Assembly: GCF_003628555.1 (NCBI RefSeq)
Contig: NZ_CP021731.1
Location: 2,852,001-2,916,000 of the forward strand
Length of the DNA stretch: 64,000 bases
Direction of reading: 5' to 3'
Source: Azoarcus sp. DN11
Lineage (GTDB): Bacteria; Pseudomonadota; Gammaproteobacteria; Burkholderiales; Rhodocyclaceae
Made by a program: the position numbers and the translations under genes. The first letter of the stretch is position 1, and every line of letters begins with the position of its first letter. The notes beneath the pieces were generated by a model. That model did not search any database. It was not told the origin of the DNA and worked only from the letters and a program-made list of their open reading frames with translations. Below, piece after piece: positions 55,172 through 63,843 of this stretch.

Positions 55172-55462
55172 ATGAACCAAGCCGCCAATTCCTCTTCCGC
55201 CGATCTCGACGCACTGCGCCTCGAAGTGGCGGCACTCGTCGTCGAAGCCCTCAACCTGGACACGGCGCCCGAGTCGATTCCGGCCGACGATTCGCTGTTC
55301 GGCGAGGGCCTCGGCCTCGATTCGATCGACATCCTCGAAGTGGCCCTGGTCGTGTCGAAGCGCTACGGCTTCCAGCTGCGCGCCGACAACGAGGACAACG
55401 TCAGGATCTTCCGCTCCCTGCGCAGCCTCACCGAGTACGTCGCGGCCAACCGCACGAAATGA
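55172..55462 (+). CDS. Acyl carrier protein of an aryl-polyene-type cluster
   Basis: Phosphopantetheine-bearing carrier of 96 residues. The attachment serine is Ser51 in GLGLDSIDILEVAL, with the usual helix pattern around it. It is the first gene of the cluster and overlaps the next gene by 4 bases (ATGA). Aryl-polyene clusters usually hold two such genes; only one is seen here. The longer ORF from 54980 has no ACP sequence upstream of the ATG at 55172. Confidence 0.9.
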   Translation: MNQAANSSSADLDALRLEVAALVVEALNLDTAPESIPADDSLFGEGLGLDSIDILEVALVVSKRYGFQLRADNEDNVRIFRSLRSLTEYVAANRTK

Positions 55463-56124
55463 GGGCCGGACTTGCCCGCGCGGCACGCGGGTTGGTGGTC
55501 GCCGTCGTCGTGATCGCCTGGGCGGCGATCGCGCATTACACGAGCGCGCTGGTGGACGAATCGTCCTGGGGCGCGCTGCTGGCGATCGCCCCTTTTGCCG
55601 CGATCGCGGCCGGCTTTGCATGGCAGTCGCCGCGGCGCGGCGCGATGTTCGCGCTGCTCGCGGCCGGATCGTTCGCGCTCGCACTGGTCTGGCCGACGCT
55701 CGCGCACAACGTCGGGTGGCTGTATTTCGTCCAGCACGTCGGCACCAACGTCCTGCTCGTGATCGGCTTCGGCCGCACCCTCACGGCCGGACGCGAACCG
55801 ATGTGCACGCGCATCGCACGGGCCATGCACGACGCGATCAGCCCCGCGCTTGCCCGCTACACCCGGCAGGTGACGGTCGCCTGGACCGTGTTCTTCATCG
55901 CGACCGCCGCGATTTCGTGCGCACTGTTCGCGTTCGGGACGCTCGAAGCGTGGTCGACGTTCGCCAACCTGCTGACGATGCCGCTCGTCGGCCTGATGTT
56001 CGTCGCCGAGTACCTGGTGCGCTTGAAGGTGGTGCCGGAAGACCGCAGCAGCATCCTCGACGCCGTCCATGCGTATCGGCGGACTTCATCGACGACAGGC
56101 ACGGCGCCGGTGAACGAGCGATGA
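55459..56124 (+). CDS. Integral membrane protein of the aryl-polyene-type cluster (COG4648-like)
   Basis: A 221-residue protein with about five or six membrane helices (for example RGLVVAVVVIAWAAIAHY and GLIFVAEYLV-type segments near the end). The VGWLYFVQHVGTN segment and the position between the ACP and AMP-ligase genes match the conserved membrane protein of known clusters. Its role is unknown, perhaps assembly or transport of the polyene. It overlaps both neighbours by ATGA. Confidence 0.8.
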   Translation: MRAGLARAARGLVVAVVVIAWAAIAHYTSALVDESSWGALLAIAPFAAIAAGFAWQSPRRGAMFALLAAGSFALALVWPTLAHNVGWLYFVQHVGTNVLLVIGFGRTLTAGREPMCTRIARAMHDAISPALARYTRQVTVAWTVFFIATAAISCALFAFGTLEAWSTFANLLTMPLVGLMFVAEYLVRLKVVPEDRSSILDAVHAYRRTSSTTGTAPVNER

Positions 56125-57473
56125 CGCCGCCGCGCCCCGCGGCACTGCCGCTCCTTTCGCACGAACGATCCAACGCCGTGGTCGCCTGGCGGCCCGATGG
56201 CCCGGTCGCGGCCGGGCGCTTCCTCGCCGACGTGCGACGCCTTGCCTCGGATTTGCCCGCAGGCGGCCATGTCCTGAACGTGTGCGCGGACCGCTACCGT
56301 TTTGCCGTTGGCGTCGCGGCGTGCCTGGTGCGCGGCAAGATCAGCCTGTTGCCGTCCACGCATACGCCGGAGACCGTCCGCCAGCTGCGCTCGTTCGCGC
56401 CCGACGCGTTCTGCCTGACCGACAGCGCCGCGTGCGATATCGACCTGCCGCAGCATCGGTACCGCGAATCCGGCACGGCAGAGGCATCGCCCGAAGGCTT
56501 GGCGGTGCCGGCGATCGACGCCGACCAGATCGTCGCGTACGTCTTCACGTCCGGGTCGACCGGCACGCCGGTGCCGCATCGCAAGACCTGGGGTCCGCTG
56601 GTGCGCAACATCGCGGCGGAGGCCGACCGGCTCGGCGTCGTTGGCACGCCCTTCACGCTCGTCGGCACGGTGCCGCCGCAACACATGTACGGCTTCGAGT
56701 CCACCGTGCTGCTCGCGCTGCTGTCGGGCGGCGCGATCTGGTCCGGGCGGCCGTTCTATCCCGCGGACATCGCGGAAGCCCTGGACGCCGTTCCCCGTCC
56801 GCGCGTCCTGGTGTCGACGCCCTTCCACCTGCGCACGCTCCTCGCGGCCGACGTGAGCGTGCCGCCGGCCGATCTCGTCGTGTCGGCGACGGCTCCGCTA
56901 TCGGGCAACCTCGCGGTTGCGGTCGAAGCGCGCCTGCAGTGTCCGCTGATCGAAATCTACGGCTGCACGGAGACGGGCCAGACGGCCACGCGGCGCACCG
57001 CGGAGACGGCCGAATGGCAGCTGATGCGCGGCCTGCAGTTGAGCGTCGAAGACGGCAAGACCTGGGCGCATGGCGGCCATGTCGAGACGCCGACGGCGCT
57101 CGGGGACATCATCGAACCGACGTCGGGCGACCGCTTCCTGCTGCATGGGCGCGCGGCCGATCTCGTGAACATCGCCGGCAAGCGCAGCTCGCTGGGCTAT
57201 CTGAACCACCAGTTGAATGCCATCCCGGGCGTCGTCGACGGCAGCTTCTTCGTGCCCGACGACGAGACGGACGGCGTGGCCCGCCTCACGGCCGTGGTCG
57301 TGGCGCCGGAACTGGACCGCGCGACCTTGCTGCAGGCCTTGCGCGAGCGTATCGACCCCTTGTTTCTGCCGCGCCCCCTGCTCTTCGCCGACGAGCTTCC
57401 GCGCAACGCCACGGGCAAGCTTCCGCGTACCGCGCTCGACGCGCTGCGGCGAAAACTGGGCGACGCGGAATGA
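56121..57473 (+). CDS. AMP-dependent acyl/aryl-CoA or -ACP ligase
   Basis: Activates a starter acid by adenylation and loads it on ACP or CoA, 450 residues. Motifs are FTSGSTGTPVPHRK at about 142-155 (phosphate loop), YGCTETGQT near 280 and NATGKLPR near 428 with the catalytic lysine. In aryl-polyene clusters the substrate is usually a hydroxybenzoate, which is an inference here. The ATG overlaps the previous stop and the next gene overlaps its stop. Confidence 0.9.
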   Translation: MTPPRPAALPLLSHERSNAVVAWRPDGPVAAGRFLADVRRLASDLPAGGHVLNVCADRYRFAVGVAACLVRGKISLLPSTHTPETVRQLRSFAPDAFCLTDSAACDIDLPQHRYRESGTAEASPEGLAVPAIDADQIVAYVFTSGSTGTPVPHRKTWGPLVRNIAAEADRLGVVGTPFTLVGTVPPQHMYGFESTVLLALLSGGAIWSGRPFYPADIAEALDAVPRPRVLVSTPFHLRTLLAADVSVPPADLVVSATAPLSGNLAVAVEARLQCPLIEIYGCTETGQTATRRTAETAEWQLMRGLQLSVEDGKTWAHGGHVETPTALGDIIEPTSGDRFLLHGRAADLVNIAGKRSSLGYLNHQLNAIPGVVDGSFFVPDDETDGVARLTAVVVAPELDRATLLQALRERIDPLFLPRPLLFADELPRNATGKLPRTALDALRRKLGDAE

Positions 57474-57769
57474 TCCACGAGTCCACCGTCGCCATCGCCG
57501 CCGATCATCCGGCGTTCGCGGGCCATTTTCCCGGACGCCCCATCCTGCCGGGCGTCGTGTTGCTCGGGCTCGCCGTCCGTGCGCTCGGCAACGTGAGCGG
57601 ACATCCGGTGCCGCGCTGCGAGATCGCAGCGGCGAAATTCCTGCGGCCGGTCGGCCCGGACACCGAACTGCACATCCGGCTCTGCGAATCCGCGTCGGGC
57701 TGGCGCTTCGACATCTTCGCTGCGGACGACGTCGTCGCGACCGGAACCCTGCGGGTCGGCACGCCATGA
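57470..57769 (+). CDS. Hotdog-fold 3-hydroxyacyl-ACP dehydratase
   Basis: A 99-residue dehydratase of the FabA/FabZ-like group. The motif HPAFAGHFPGRPILPGV at 13-29 has the catalytic His19 and the signature turn. The shortness matches the stand-alone dehydratase (ApeI-type) of aryl-polyene clusters. It overlaps the acyltransferase gene by 4 bases. Confidence 0.88.
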   Translation: MIHESTVAIAADHPAFAGHFPGRPILPGVVLLGLAVRALGNVSGHPVPRCEIAAAKFLRPVGPDTELHIRLCESASGWRFDIFAADDVVATGTLRVGTP

Positions 57770-58710
57770 CGGATACTTCCGCCGAACGCGCCCCCCGCGG
57801 CAGCGCGGAATGGGCCACGCGGACGGAACGCAGCAACTACGCGACGCTGCGCCTGATGACGTGGATCTCGCTGCGCCTCGGGCGCCCGACGGGCCGCGCC
57901 GTGCTGGGGCTGATCGCCGCCTACTTCCTACTCTTTGCCCCGAAGGCCCGCCGTGCGTCGCGCGACTGGCTCGCCCATGCGCTCGGCCGCAAGCCGTCAC
58001 TGGGCGAGCTGTTCCGGCATGTCTACACCTTCGCCGCGACCATCCACGATCGCGTCTATCTCGTGAATGAGCGTTTCGACCTGTTCGACATCCGCGTGCA
58101 CGGCGGCGAACTCGTCAAGGACGCGGTGGCGCGCGGCGCAGGGGTATTCCTGATGGGCGCGCACGTCGGCAGCTTCGAGGTGATGCCGGCGATCGGGCGC
58201 CAGCAGCCCGGCATGCGCGTCGCGATGGTGATGTACGAGGACAACGCGCGCAAGATCAATGACACGCTCGCGGCGATCAATCCGGCGGCGCGGCAGGACA
58301 TCATTGCGCTGGGCAAACTGGACTCGATGCTGCAGGTGAAGGAGCGGCTCGACGACGGCTCGCTGGTCGGCATCCTTGCGGACCGGAGTCCGGGCGACGA
58401 ACCTGGACAGATCGTGGAATTCTTCGGCGCGCCGGCAAGCTTTCCCGTCGGCCCGTGGCGCCTCGCCGCAATGCTGAAGCGCCCGGTGATCCTGATGGTA
58501 GGCCTGTATCGCGGCGGCAATCGCTACGATGTGCATTTCGAGCAGATCGCGGATTTTTCCGCCGCAACGCGCGAGAACCGGGCACGCCTGCAGCACGCCG
58601 CAATCGAACACTACGCTGCCCGTCTTGCCCATTACGCGCGGCAGGCGCCGTTCAACTGGTTCAATTTTTTCGACTTCTGGGAAAGCGCGCGCCACCGCGA
58701 CGCCCGCTGA
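57766..58710 (+). CDS. LpxL/HtrB-like acyltransferase
   Basis: Membrane-associated acyltransferase of the lipid A late acyltransferase family, 314 residues. The HVGSFE motif at 133-138 supplies the His-x4-Glu active site. GDEPGQIVEFFG and the ADRSPGDE segment are family-like. It probably attaches the polyene to a lipid, as proposed for other such clusters. In some clusters this activity is fused to a glycosyltransferase; here it is separate. Confidence 0.85.
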   Translation: MTDTSAERAPRGSAEWATRTERSNYATLRLMTWISLRLGRPTGRAVLGLIAAYFLLFAPKARRASRDWLAHALGRKPSLGELFRHVYTFAATIHDRVYLVNERFDLFDIRVHGGELVKDAVARGAGVFLMGAHVGSFEVMPAIGRQQPGMRVAMVMYEDNARKINDTLAAINPAARQDIIALGKLDSMLQVKERLDDGSLVGILADRSPGDEPGQIVEFFGAPASFPVGPWRLAAMLKRPVILMVGLYRGGNRYDVHFEQIADFSAATRENRARLQHAAIEHYAARLAHYARQAPFNWFNFFDFWESARHRDAR

Positions 58711-58730
58711 CCGAAGGGAGTGGAGTTTCC

Positions 58731-59336
58731 GTGTTCCGAACCGCATACCTGCGCTGCTCAATCGCGATCCTGCTTGCACTTGGCGCCGTCCTGGACATTG
58801 CGGGGCCGGCCGCTGCTGCCGAGGGCTGGACCGTCGCGCAGCTGATGCAGACCCTGGGCAAACAGAGCAGCGGTCAGGCGACGTTCGTGGAGCGGAAGCA
58901 CCTCGCCGTCCTCGACCAGCCGGTGGAATCCTCTGGCGAGTTGCGTTTCCAGGCACCCGACCGCCTCGAGAAGATCACGCTCAAGCCGCGGCCGGAATCG
59001 CTGGTGCTGGAGGGGAACACCCTGACCGTCACCCGCGGCAAGAAGCAGTTCAGCGTCCGTCTGTCCGATTACGGCGAAGTCGCCGGTTTCATCGACAGCA
59101 TCCGCGCCACCCTCGCCGGCGACCGCGCGACGCTGGAGCGCACCTACGCCTTGCATCTTGCGGGCAGCGCCGAGCGCTGGACGCTGACGCTGCTGCCGCG
59201 CGATCAGCGCATGGCAGAGATGATCGTACGCATCAACATCGCCGGAACACGCGGGCAGTTGCGCGAGATCGAGATCATGCAGGCCGACGGCGACCGCTCG
59301 GTGATGGAGATCGTCACGATGGGGCAGACGCGGTGA
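58731..59336 (+). CDS. LolA-like outer-membrane lipoprotein carrier
   Basis: Periplasmic protein of 201 residues with a signal peptide (VFRTAYLRCSIAILLALGAV, ending about residue 30). The GELRFQAPDRLEKITLKP and QLREIEIMQADGDRSVM segments fit the LolA fold. In aryl-polyene clusters it is thought to help carry the lipid-linked product. The GTG at 58731 follows GGAG by 5 bases. It overlaps the exporter gene (GTGA). Confidence 0.82.
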   Translation: MFRTAYLRCSIAILLALGAVLDIAGPAAAAEGWTVAQLMQTLGKQSSGQATFVERKHLAVLDQPVESSGELRFQAPDRLEKITLKPRPESLVLEGNTLTVTRGKKQFSVRLSDYGEVAGFIDSIRATLAGDRATLERTYALHLAGSAERWTLTLLPRDQRMAEMIVRINIAGTRGQLREIEIMQADGDRSVMEIVTMGQTR

Positions 59337-61696
59337 CGCGCCGCTTCGTGCCGGCCCTGCTCCTGTGGCTGGCCTTCGTCGGGACCTGCATCGCCGTGGC
59401 GGGCCAGACGCGCTTCACGACCGACCTGTCCGCCTTCCTGCCCGAAGCCCCCAGCGAGGAACAGCGCGTTCTCGTCGAACAGTTGCGCGACGGCGTCGTG
59501 TCGCGCCTCTTGCTGGTCGGCATCGAAGGCGGCGACGCGGGCCAGCGCGCGCAGCTGTCGCGCGGACTCGCGCGACAGCTGCGTACCGACGCGGCCTTCG
59601 GCATGGTCGCGAACGGCGAACCCGTGCATCGCGAACGCGACCAGGCGCTGCTGTTCACGCACCGCTACCTGCTGAGTCCGGCGATCGGCGCCGAACGCTT
59701 CACGACGGCCGGGCTGCGGCAGGCGATCGGCGAGTCGGTCGATCTGCTCGCATCCCCGCTCGGCATGCTCACGAAGGCGCTGCTGCCGCGCGATCCGACG
59801 GGCGAGCTGATGCAGTTGCTGGAGCGGCTCGACGGCGGTGCGCGCCCGGCCACGCGGGACGGCGTATGGGCCTCACGCGACGGTCGCCGCGCACTGCTGC
59901 TGGCCCAGACACGCGCTTCGGGCTCGGACCTCGACCGCCAGCAGGCGGCGATCTCGACCTTGCACAGCGCCTTTGCGGAGGAGGCGGCGAAACTCCCCGC
60001 GGGAGCGAACCTGAAGCTGCTGATCTCGGGCGCTCCGGCGTTCGCGGTCGATTCGCGCGCGACCATCGAGAGCGAGGTCACGCGCCTCGCCCTGGTATCG
60101 ACGGCGATCATCGTCGCCCTGCTGCTCTTCATCTATCGCTCGCCGACGGCGCTCGTCCTCGGCCTGCTGCCGGTCGTGTCCGGGGCGCTGGCGGGGGTTG
60201 CCGCGGTGAGCCTCGGGTTCGGCATGGTGCATGGCGTGACTCTCGGATTCGGCACGACGCTGATCGGCGAGGCCGTCGACTACGCGATCTATCTGTTCGT
60301 GCAGTCCGGCACGCGCGACGGCCGCGATACCTTCTGGCCGACGATCCGCCTGGGCGTGCTGACCTCGATCTGCGGTTTCGGCGCGCTGATGTTCTCCGGC
60401 TTTCCCGGACTCGCGCAGCTGGGGCTGTATTCGATCGCCGGACTGGTCGTCGCCGCGCTGACGACGCGCTTCATCCTCCCGCATCTGCTGCCCGCCAGGT
60501 TCGCGATCCGCGACGTCACGCCCCTCGGCATGCAGCTTCGCGGACTGCTCGCCGCTGCCGGAAAACTGCGCTGGCTTTTGATCGCGCTGGCCTTCGCCGC
60601 GGGCGGCGTGGTGTATGCGCAGCGGGACCGCCTCTGGAATCACGAGCTGTCCGCGCTGAGCCCGGTGCCGCCGGCGGCCCAGGCGCTCGACCTCGCCTTG
60701 CGCACCGATGTCGGTGCGCCTGACGTGCGCTACATGGTCGTCGTGCGCGCGGCCGACCCGGAAGCGGCGCTGCAAGCTGCCGAGGCGGCTTCCGGCCGCC
60801 TGCAGCCGCTCGTCGAGTCCGGCGCGATCGGTGGCTTCGAGAGCCCGTCGTTCTACCTGCCTTCCCGCGCGCGGCAGCTGGAACGGAAGGCGGCGCTGCC
60901 CGATGCGGCCGAACTTCGCGCCCGCCTGCCGGAAGCCACGCGCGGGCTCCCTCTCCCGGCCGCACGGCTCGAACCGTTCGTCGAGGACGTGGCCGCGGCA
61001 CGCGAGCGCGCCCCCCTGACACGTGCCGACCTCGACGGCACGAGCTTCGCCATCGCCGTCGATTCGCTGCTGATGCGCCAGGGCGAACGCTGGACGGCGC
61101 TGCTGCCGCTGCGCGCGCCGACGACGGGAGCGCATCCGGGCGAGATCGACACCGCCGCCGTGCGCCACGCGCTCGAAGGCGCACCGGGATCCGACACCCT
61201 GTTCATCGACATGAAGGGCGAATCCGACCGCCTGTACGCCGGCTATTTCAGGGAGGCGCTCCTGCTCTCGCTCGCCGGCGTGCTGGGCATCGTCGCCCTG
61301 CTCGGGGCCACTCTGCGCTCGGCACGGCGGGTCGTCCGCGTGCTGCTGCCGCTCGCGGCATCCGTGCTGGTCGTGGTCGCCGGGCTGCTGCTGGCCGGCG
61401 TCGCGCTGACGATCCTGCACCTCGTGGGGCTGCTGCTGATCGTCGCCGTCGGCTCCAACTATGCCCTGTTCTTCGACGGCAAGGGTGACGGCAGCGCCCC
61501 CCCGCCCGGCACGCTCGCCTCCATGCTGTTCGCCAACCTCACGACGGTCGCCGGCTTCGGCGTCCTCGCCTTCTCGTCGGTTCCGGTGCTGCAGGCGATC
61601 GGCGGCACCGTCGGCCCCGGCGCCCTCCTCGCGCTGCTGTTCGCGGCAGCCCTCGCACGCCCCTCATGCCCCGCCGCTGGCGCCCCGGAGCGCTGA
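59333..61696 (+). CDS. MMPL/RND-type exporter
   Basis: A 787-residue inner-membrane exporter with about twelve helices and two large periplasmic loops. The sterol-sensing-like segments VLGLLPVVSGALAGVAAVSLG and GFGTTLIGEAVDYAIYLFV, followed by VGSNYALFF, carry the proton-relay-type charges (EAVDY). It is the exporter conserved in aryl-polyene clusters. The start is a GTG overlapping the LolA-like stop. It overlaps the deacetylase gene by 31 bases. Confidence 0.9.
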   Translation: MTRRFVPALLLWLAFVGTCIAVAGQTRFTTDLSAFLPEAPSEEQRVLVEQLRDGVVSRLLLVGIEGGDAGQRAQLSRGLARQLRTDAAFGMVANGEPVHRERDQALLFTHRYLLSPAIGAERFTTAGLRQAIGESVDLLASPLGMLTKALLPRDPTGELMQLLERLDGGARPATRDGVWASRDGRRALLLAQTRASGSDLDRQQAAISTLHSAFAEEAAKLPAGANLKLLISGAPAFAVDSRATIESEVTRLALVSTAIIVALLLFIYRSPTALVLGLLPVVSGALAGVAAVSLGFGMVHGVTLGFGTTLIGEAVDYAIYLFVQSGTRDGRDTFWPTIRLGVLTSICGFGALMFSGFPGLAQLGLYSIAGLVVAALTTRFILPHLLPARFAIRDVTPLGMQLRGLLAAAGKLRWLLIALAFAAGGVVYAQRDRLWNHELSALSPVPPAAQALDLALRTDVGAPDVRYMVVVRAADPEAALQAAEAASGRLQPLVESGAIGGFESPSFYLPSRARQLERKAALPDAAELRARLPEATRGLPLPAARLEPFVEDVAAARERAPLTRADLDGTSFAIAVDSLLMRQGERWTALLPLRAPTTGAHPGEIDTAAVRHALEGAPGSDTLFIDMKGESDRLYAGYFREALLLSLAGVLGIVALLGATLRSARRVVRVLLPLAASVLVVVAGLLLAGVALTILHLVGLLLIVAVGSNYALFFDGKGDGSAPPPGTLASMLFANLTTVAGFGVLAFSSVPVLQAIGGTVGPGALLALLFAAALARPSCPAAGAPER

Positions 61697-62466
61697 TCCA
61701 TCTCTCCGCCGCCCTTCACGCGGCCGCGGCGGCCGGGGTCGTGCTGCGCCCCGATTCCTGGCCGTGGGCGGCCGGTGCCCTCGTCGCCAACCACGGCCTG
61801 CTGACAGCCGCCGGACTGCTGCCGCGCTGCGGACTGCTCGGGACCAACTGGACGCGACTCCCTGACGCCGCCGCCGCACGCGGCGAGCTTGCGCTGACGA
61901 TAGACGACGGCCCCGACCCCGAAATCACGCCCCGCGTGCTGGATCTGCTGGACGCCCACGGCGCGCGCGCCACCTTCTTCGCGATCGGCCGGCAGGTGCG
62001 GCACCACCCGGCCTTGGCCCGCGAAATCGTCGCACGCGGTCATGCCGTCGAGAATCACAGCGAGCACCACCTCAAGACCTTCTCGCTGCGCGGGCCGCGC
62101 TGGCTCGCACGCGAGATCGCCACCGCGCAGGAGACGATCGCGCAGACCTGCGGCCGCAAGCCGTGCTTCTTCCGCGCCCCCGCCGGACTGCGCAATCCCT
62201 TCCTCGAACCCGTCCTCGCGCAGCTGGACCTGCAACTTGCTTCATGGACACGGCGGGCCTACGACACGCGCAACAGCGATGCGGAATTCGTCGTCCGCCG
62301 GCTCTCCGACAGCCTCGCGGCGGGCGACATCCTCTTGCTGCACGACGGCAACGCGGCGCGGACTACGTCGGGCCGGGCGGTGATCCTCGACGCCCTCCCA
62401 CGGCTTCTCGAGCGCTGCGCCGGCGCCGGCCTTACCCCCGTCACCCTTGCCGCAGCGCTGGCATGA
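61666..62466 (+). CDS. NodB-type polysaccharide deacetylase with N-terminal membrane helices
   Basis: A 266-residue protein of the carbohydrate esterase 4 family. The catalytic motif TIDDGPDPE has Asp80 and Asp81, the metal site is His131 and His135 in NHSEHH, and RAPAGLRNP follows. One or two hydrophobic helices at about 10-55 suggest membrane attachment. It is not a usual member of an aryl-polyene cluster and may act on a sugar or amide on the product or the cell wall. Confidence 0.85.
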   Translation: MPRRWRPGALIHLSAALHAAAAAGVVLRPDSWPWAAGALVANHGLLTAAGLLPRCGLLGTNWTRLPDAAAARGELALTIDDGPDPEITPRVLDLLDAHGARATFFAIGRQVRHHPALAREIVARGHAVENHSEHHLKTFSLRGPRWLAREIATAQETIAQTCGRKPCFFRAPAGLRNPFLEPVLAQLDLQLASWTRRAYDTRNSDAEFVVRRLSDSLAAGDILLLHDGNAARTTSGRAVILDALPRLLERCAGAGLTPVTLAAALA

Positions 62467-62620
62467 CTGCCCCTTCCCTGCGTACCTTTGCCTCGCACGC
62501 GGCGAGTAGCTGCCGCCCCGCCGAAGAGCGCGTCGCAAATGCCGTCTTCGCTTCCGGCCCTCCGGACCCGGCCGTGCCCCCTTGCGCCCCGACGGAGTCC
62601 GGATGCGCCCGGCCTTTTGC

Positions 62621-62626
62621 TAAAAT
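62621..62626 (+). promoter_or_regulatory. Possible internal promoter before the ketosynthase gene
   Basis: TAAAAT lies 30 bases before the GTG at 62656 in the only sizeable gap (189 bases) of the cluster. The -35 is weak. The T-rich run after it may form part of a leader. Confidence 0.3.
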
Positions 62627-62655
62627 ACCGTTTTTTCATTAGCTTCCGAGGCGCC

Positions 62656-63843
62656 GTGCATCCGTTGCTGATCTCCTCCTACACCGCGACGACCTGCCTC
62701 GGGCGCGGCCGGGAACCGCTGCGCGAAGCCCTGCTCGCGGGCGCATCCAGCCTCAAGCCGTGCGATTTCGAAACCGTCGTCCTGCCCACCTGGATCGGCG
62801 AGGTCGCAGGTACGGACGAAGAAAAGCTGCCGGCCGCGCTCGCCCGTTTCGATTGCCGCAACAACCGCCTCGCCCAGCTCGGCCTCGTCCAGGACGGCTT
62901 TGCCGATGCCGTTCGCGCCGCCGCGGCCCGTTACGGCAACGACCGCATCGGCGTGTTCCTCGGCACCAGCACCTCCGGCATCCTCGAGACCGAACTCGCC
63001 TATCGCCGACGCGATCCGCAGACCGGCGCCTTGCCGCAGGATTTCGACTACGCGGGCTCGCACAACACGTTTTCCGTCGGCGCCTTCGTGCAGGCTTGGT
63101 TCGGGCTGAAGGGACCCGCCGTCGTCGTGTCCTCGGCCTGCTCGTCGAGCGCGAAGGTCTTTGCCGCTGCCGCACGCATGATGACGGTCGGGCTCATCGA
63201 TGCGGCGGTCGTCGGCGGCGTCGATTCGCTGTGCCTGACGACCCTGTACGGTTTCAATTCGCTCGAGCTCACGTCCTCGCACGCCTGCCGGCCCTTCGAC
63301 CGCGCGCGCGACGGCATCTCGATCGGCGAGGCCGCCGCCTTCGCGCTGCTCGAGCGCACGCCGGACGCATTGCCGCCGGACGCGATCCTGCTGCTGGGCA
63401 GCGGCGAATCGAGCGACGCCTACCACATGTCCTCGCCGCATCCCGAGGGGCGCGGCGCGCGCCATGCGATGGCGGCCGCGCTCGCGAGCGCCGAACTCGC
63501 GCCGCAGGATATCGACTACATCAACCTGCACGGCACCGCGACGCCGAGCAATGACGCGGCCGAAGGCCGGGCCGTGGCGGACCTGTTCGGCAACGCGGCG
63601 CCCTGCAGCTCGACCAAGGGCGCGACCGGGCACACGCTCGGAGCCGCCGGCGGCGTCGAGGCCGTGATCGCCGCACTGGCGATCCGCGACGGCATCATTC
63701 CCGCCGGCGCCGGGACGAACGATCCCGAGCCGGGACTCGACTACGTGCTCGCGACGCGCCGCCGCAGCGTGCGGCGCGTGCTCAGCAATTCCTTCGGATT
63801 CGGCGGCACGAACTGCAGCCTGATCCTCGGCCGCGCAGCATGA
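62656..63843 (+). CDS. Beta-ketoacyl-ACP synthase
   Basis: Chain-elongating ketosynthase, 395 residues. The catalytic set is complete: Cys162 in SSACSSSAKVF, His292 in NLHGTATPSND and His326 in KGATGHTLGAAGG. The thiolase-fold C-terminus ends SNSFGFGGTNCSLI. The GTG at 62656 with GAGG 4 bases upstream is preferred to an upstream ATG, since the earlier part reads the deacetylase end and gap. The next gene begins over its stop (ATGA). Confidence 0.9.
   Translation: MHPLLISSYTATTCLGRGREPLREALLAGASSLKPCDFETVVLPTWIGEVAGTDEEKLPAALARFDCRNNRLAQLGLVQDGFADAVRAAAARYGNDRIGVFLGTSTSGILETELAYRRRDPQTGALPQDFDYAGSHNTFSVGAFVQAWFGLKGPAVVVSSACSSSAKVFAAAARMMTVGLIDAAVVGGVDSLCLTTLYGFNSLELTSSHACRPFDRARDGISIGEAAAFALLERTPDALPPDAILLLGSGESSDAYHMSSPHPEGRGARHAMAAALASAELAPQDIDYINLHGTATPSNDAAEGRAVADLFGNAAPCSSTKGATGHTLGAAGGVEAVIAALAIRDGIIPAGAGTNDPEPGLDYVLATRRRSVRRVLSNSFGFGGTNCSLILGRAA

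Noticed and set aside
62463..62642. A 59-codon frame whose ATG overlaps the deacetylase stop
   Set aside because: The ATGA overlap is tempting, but the sequence has no recognisable features, and the region looks like a promoter and leader for the ketosynthase.
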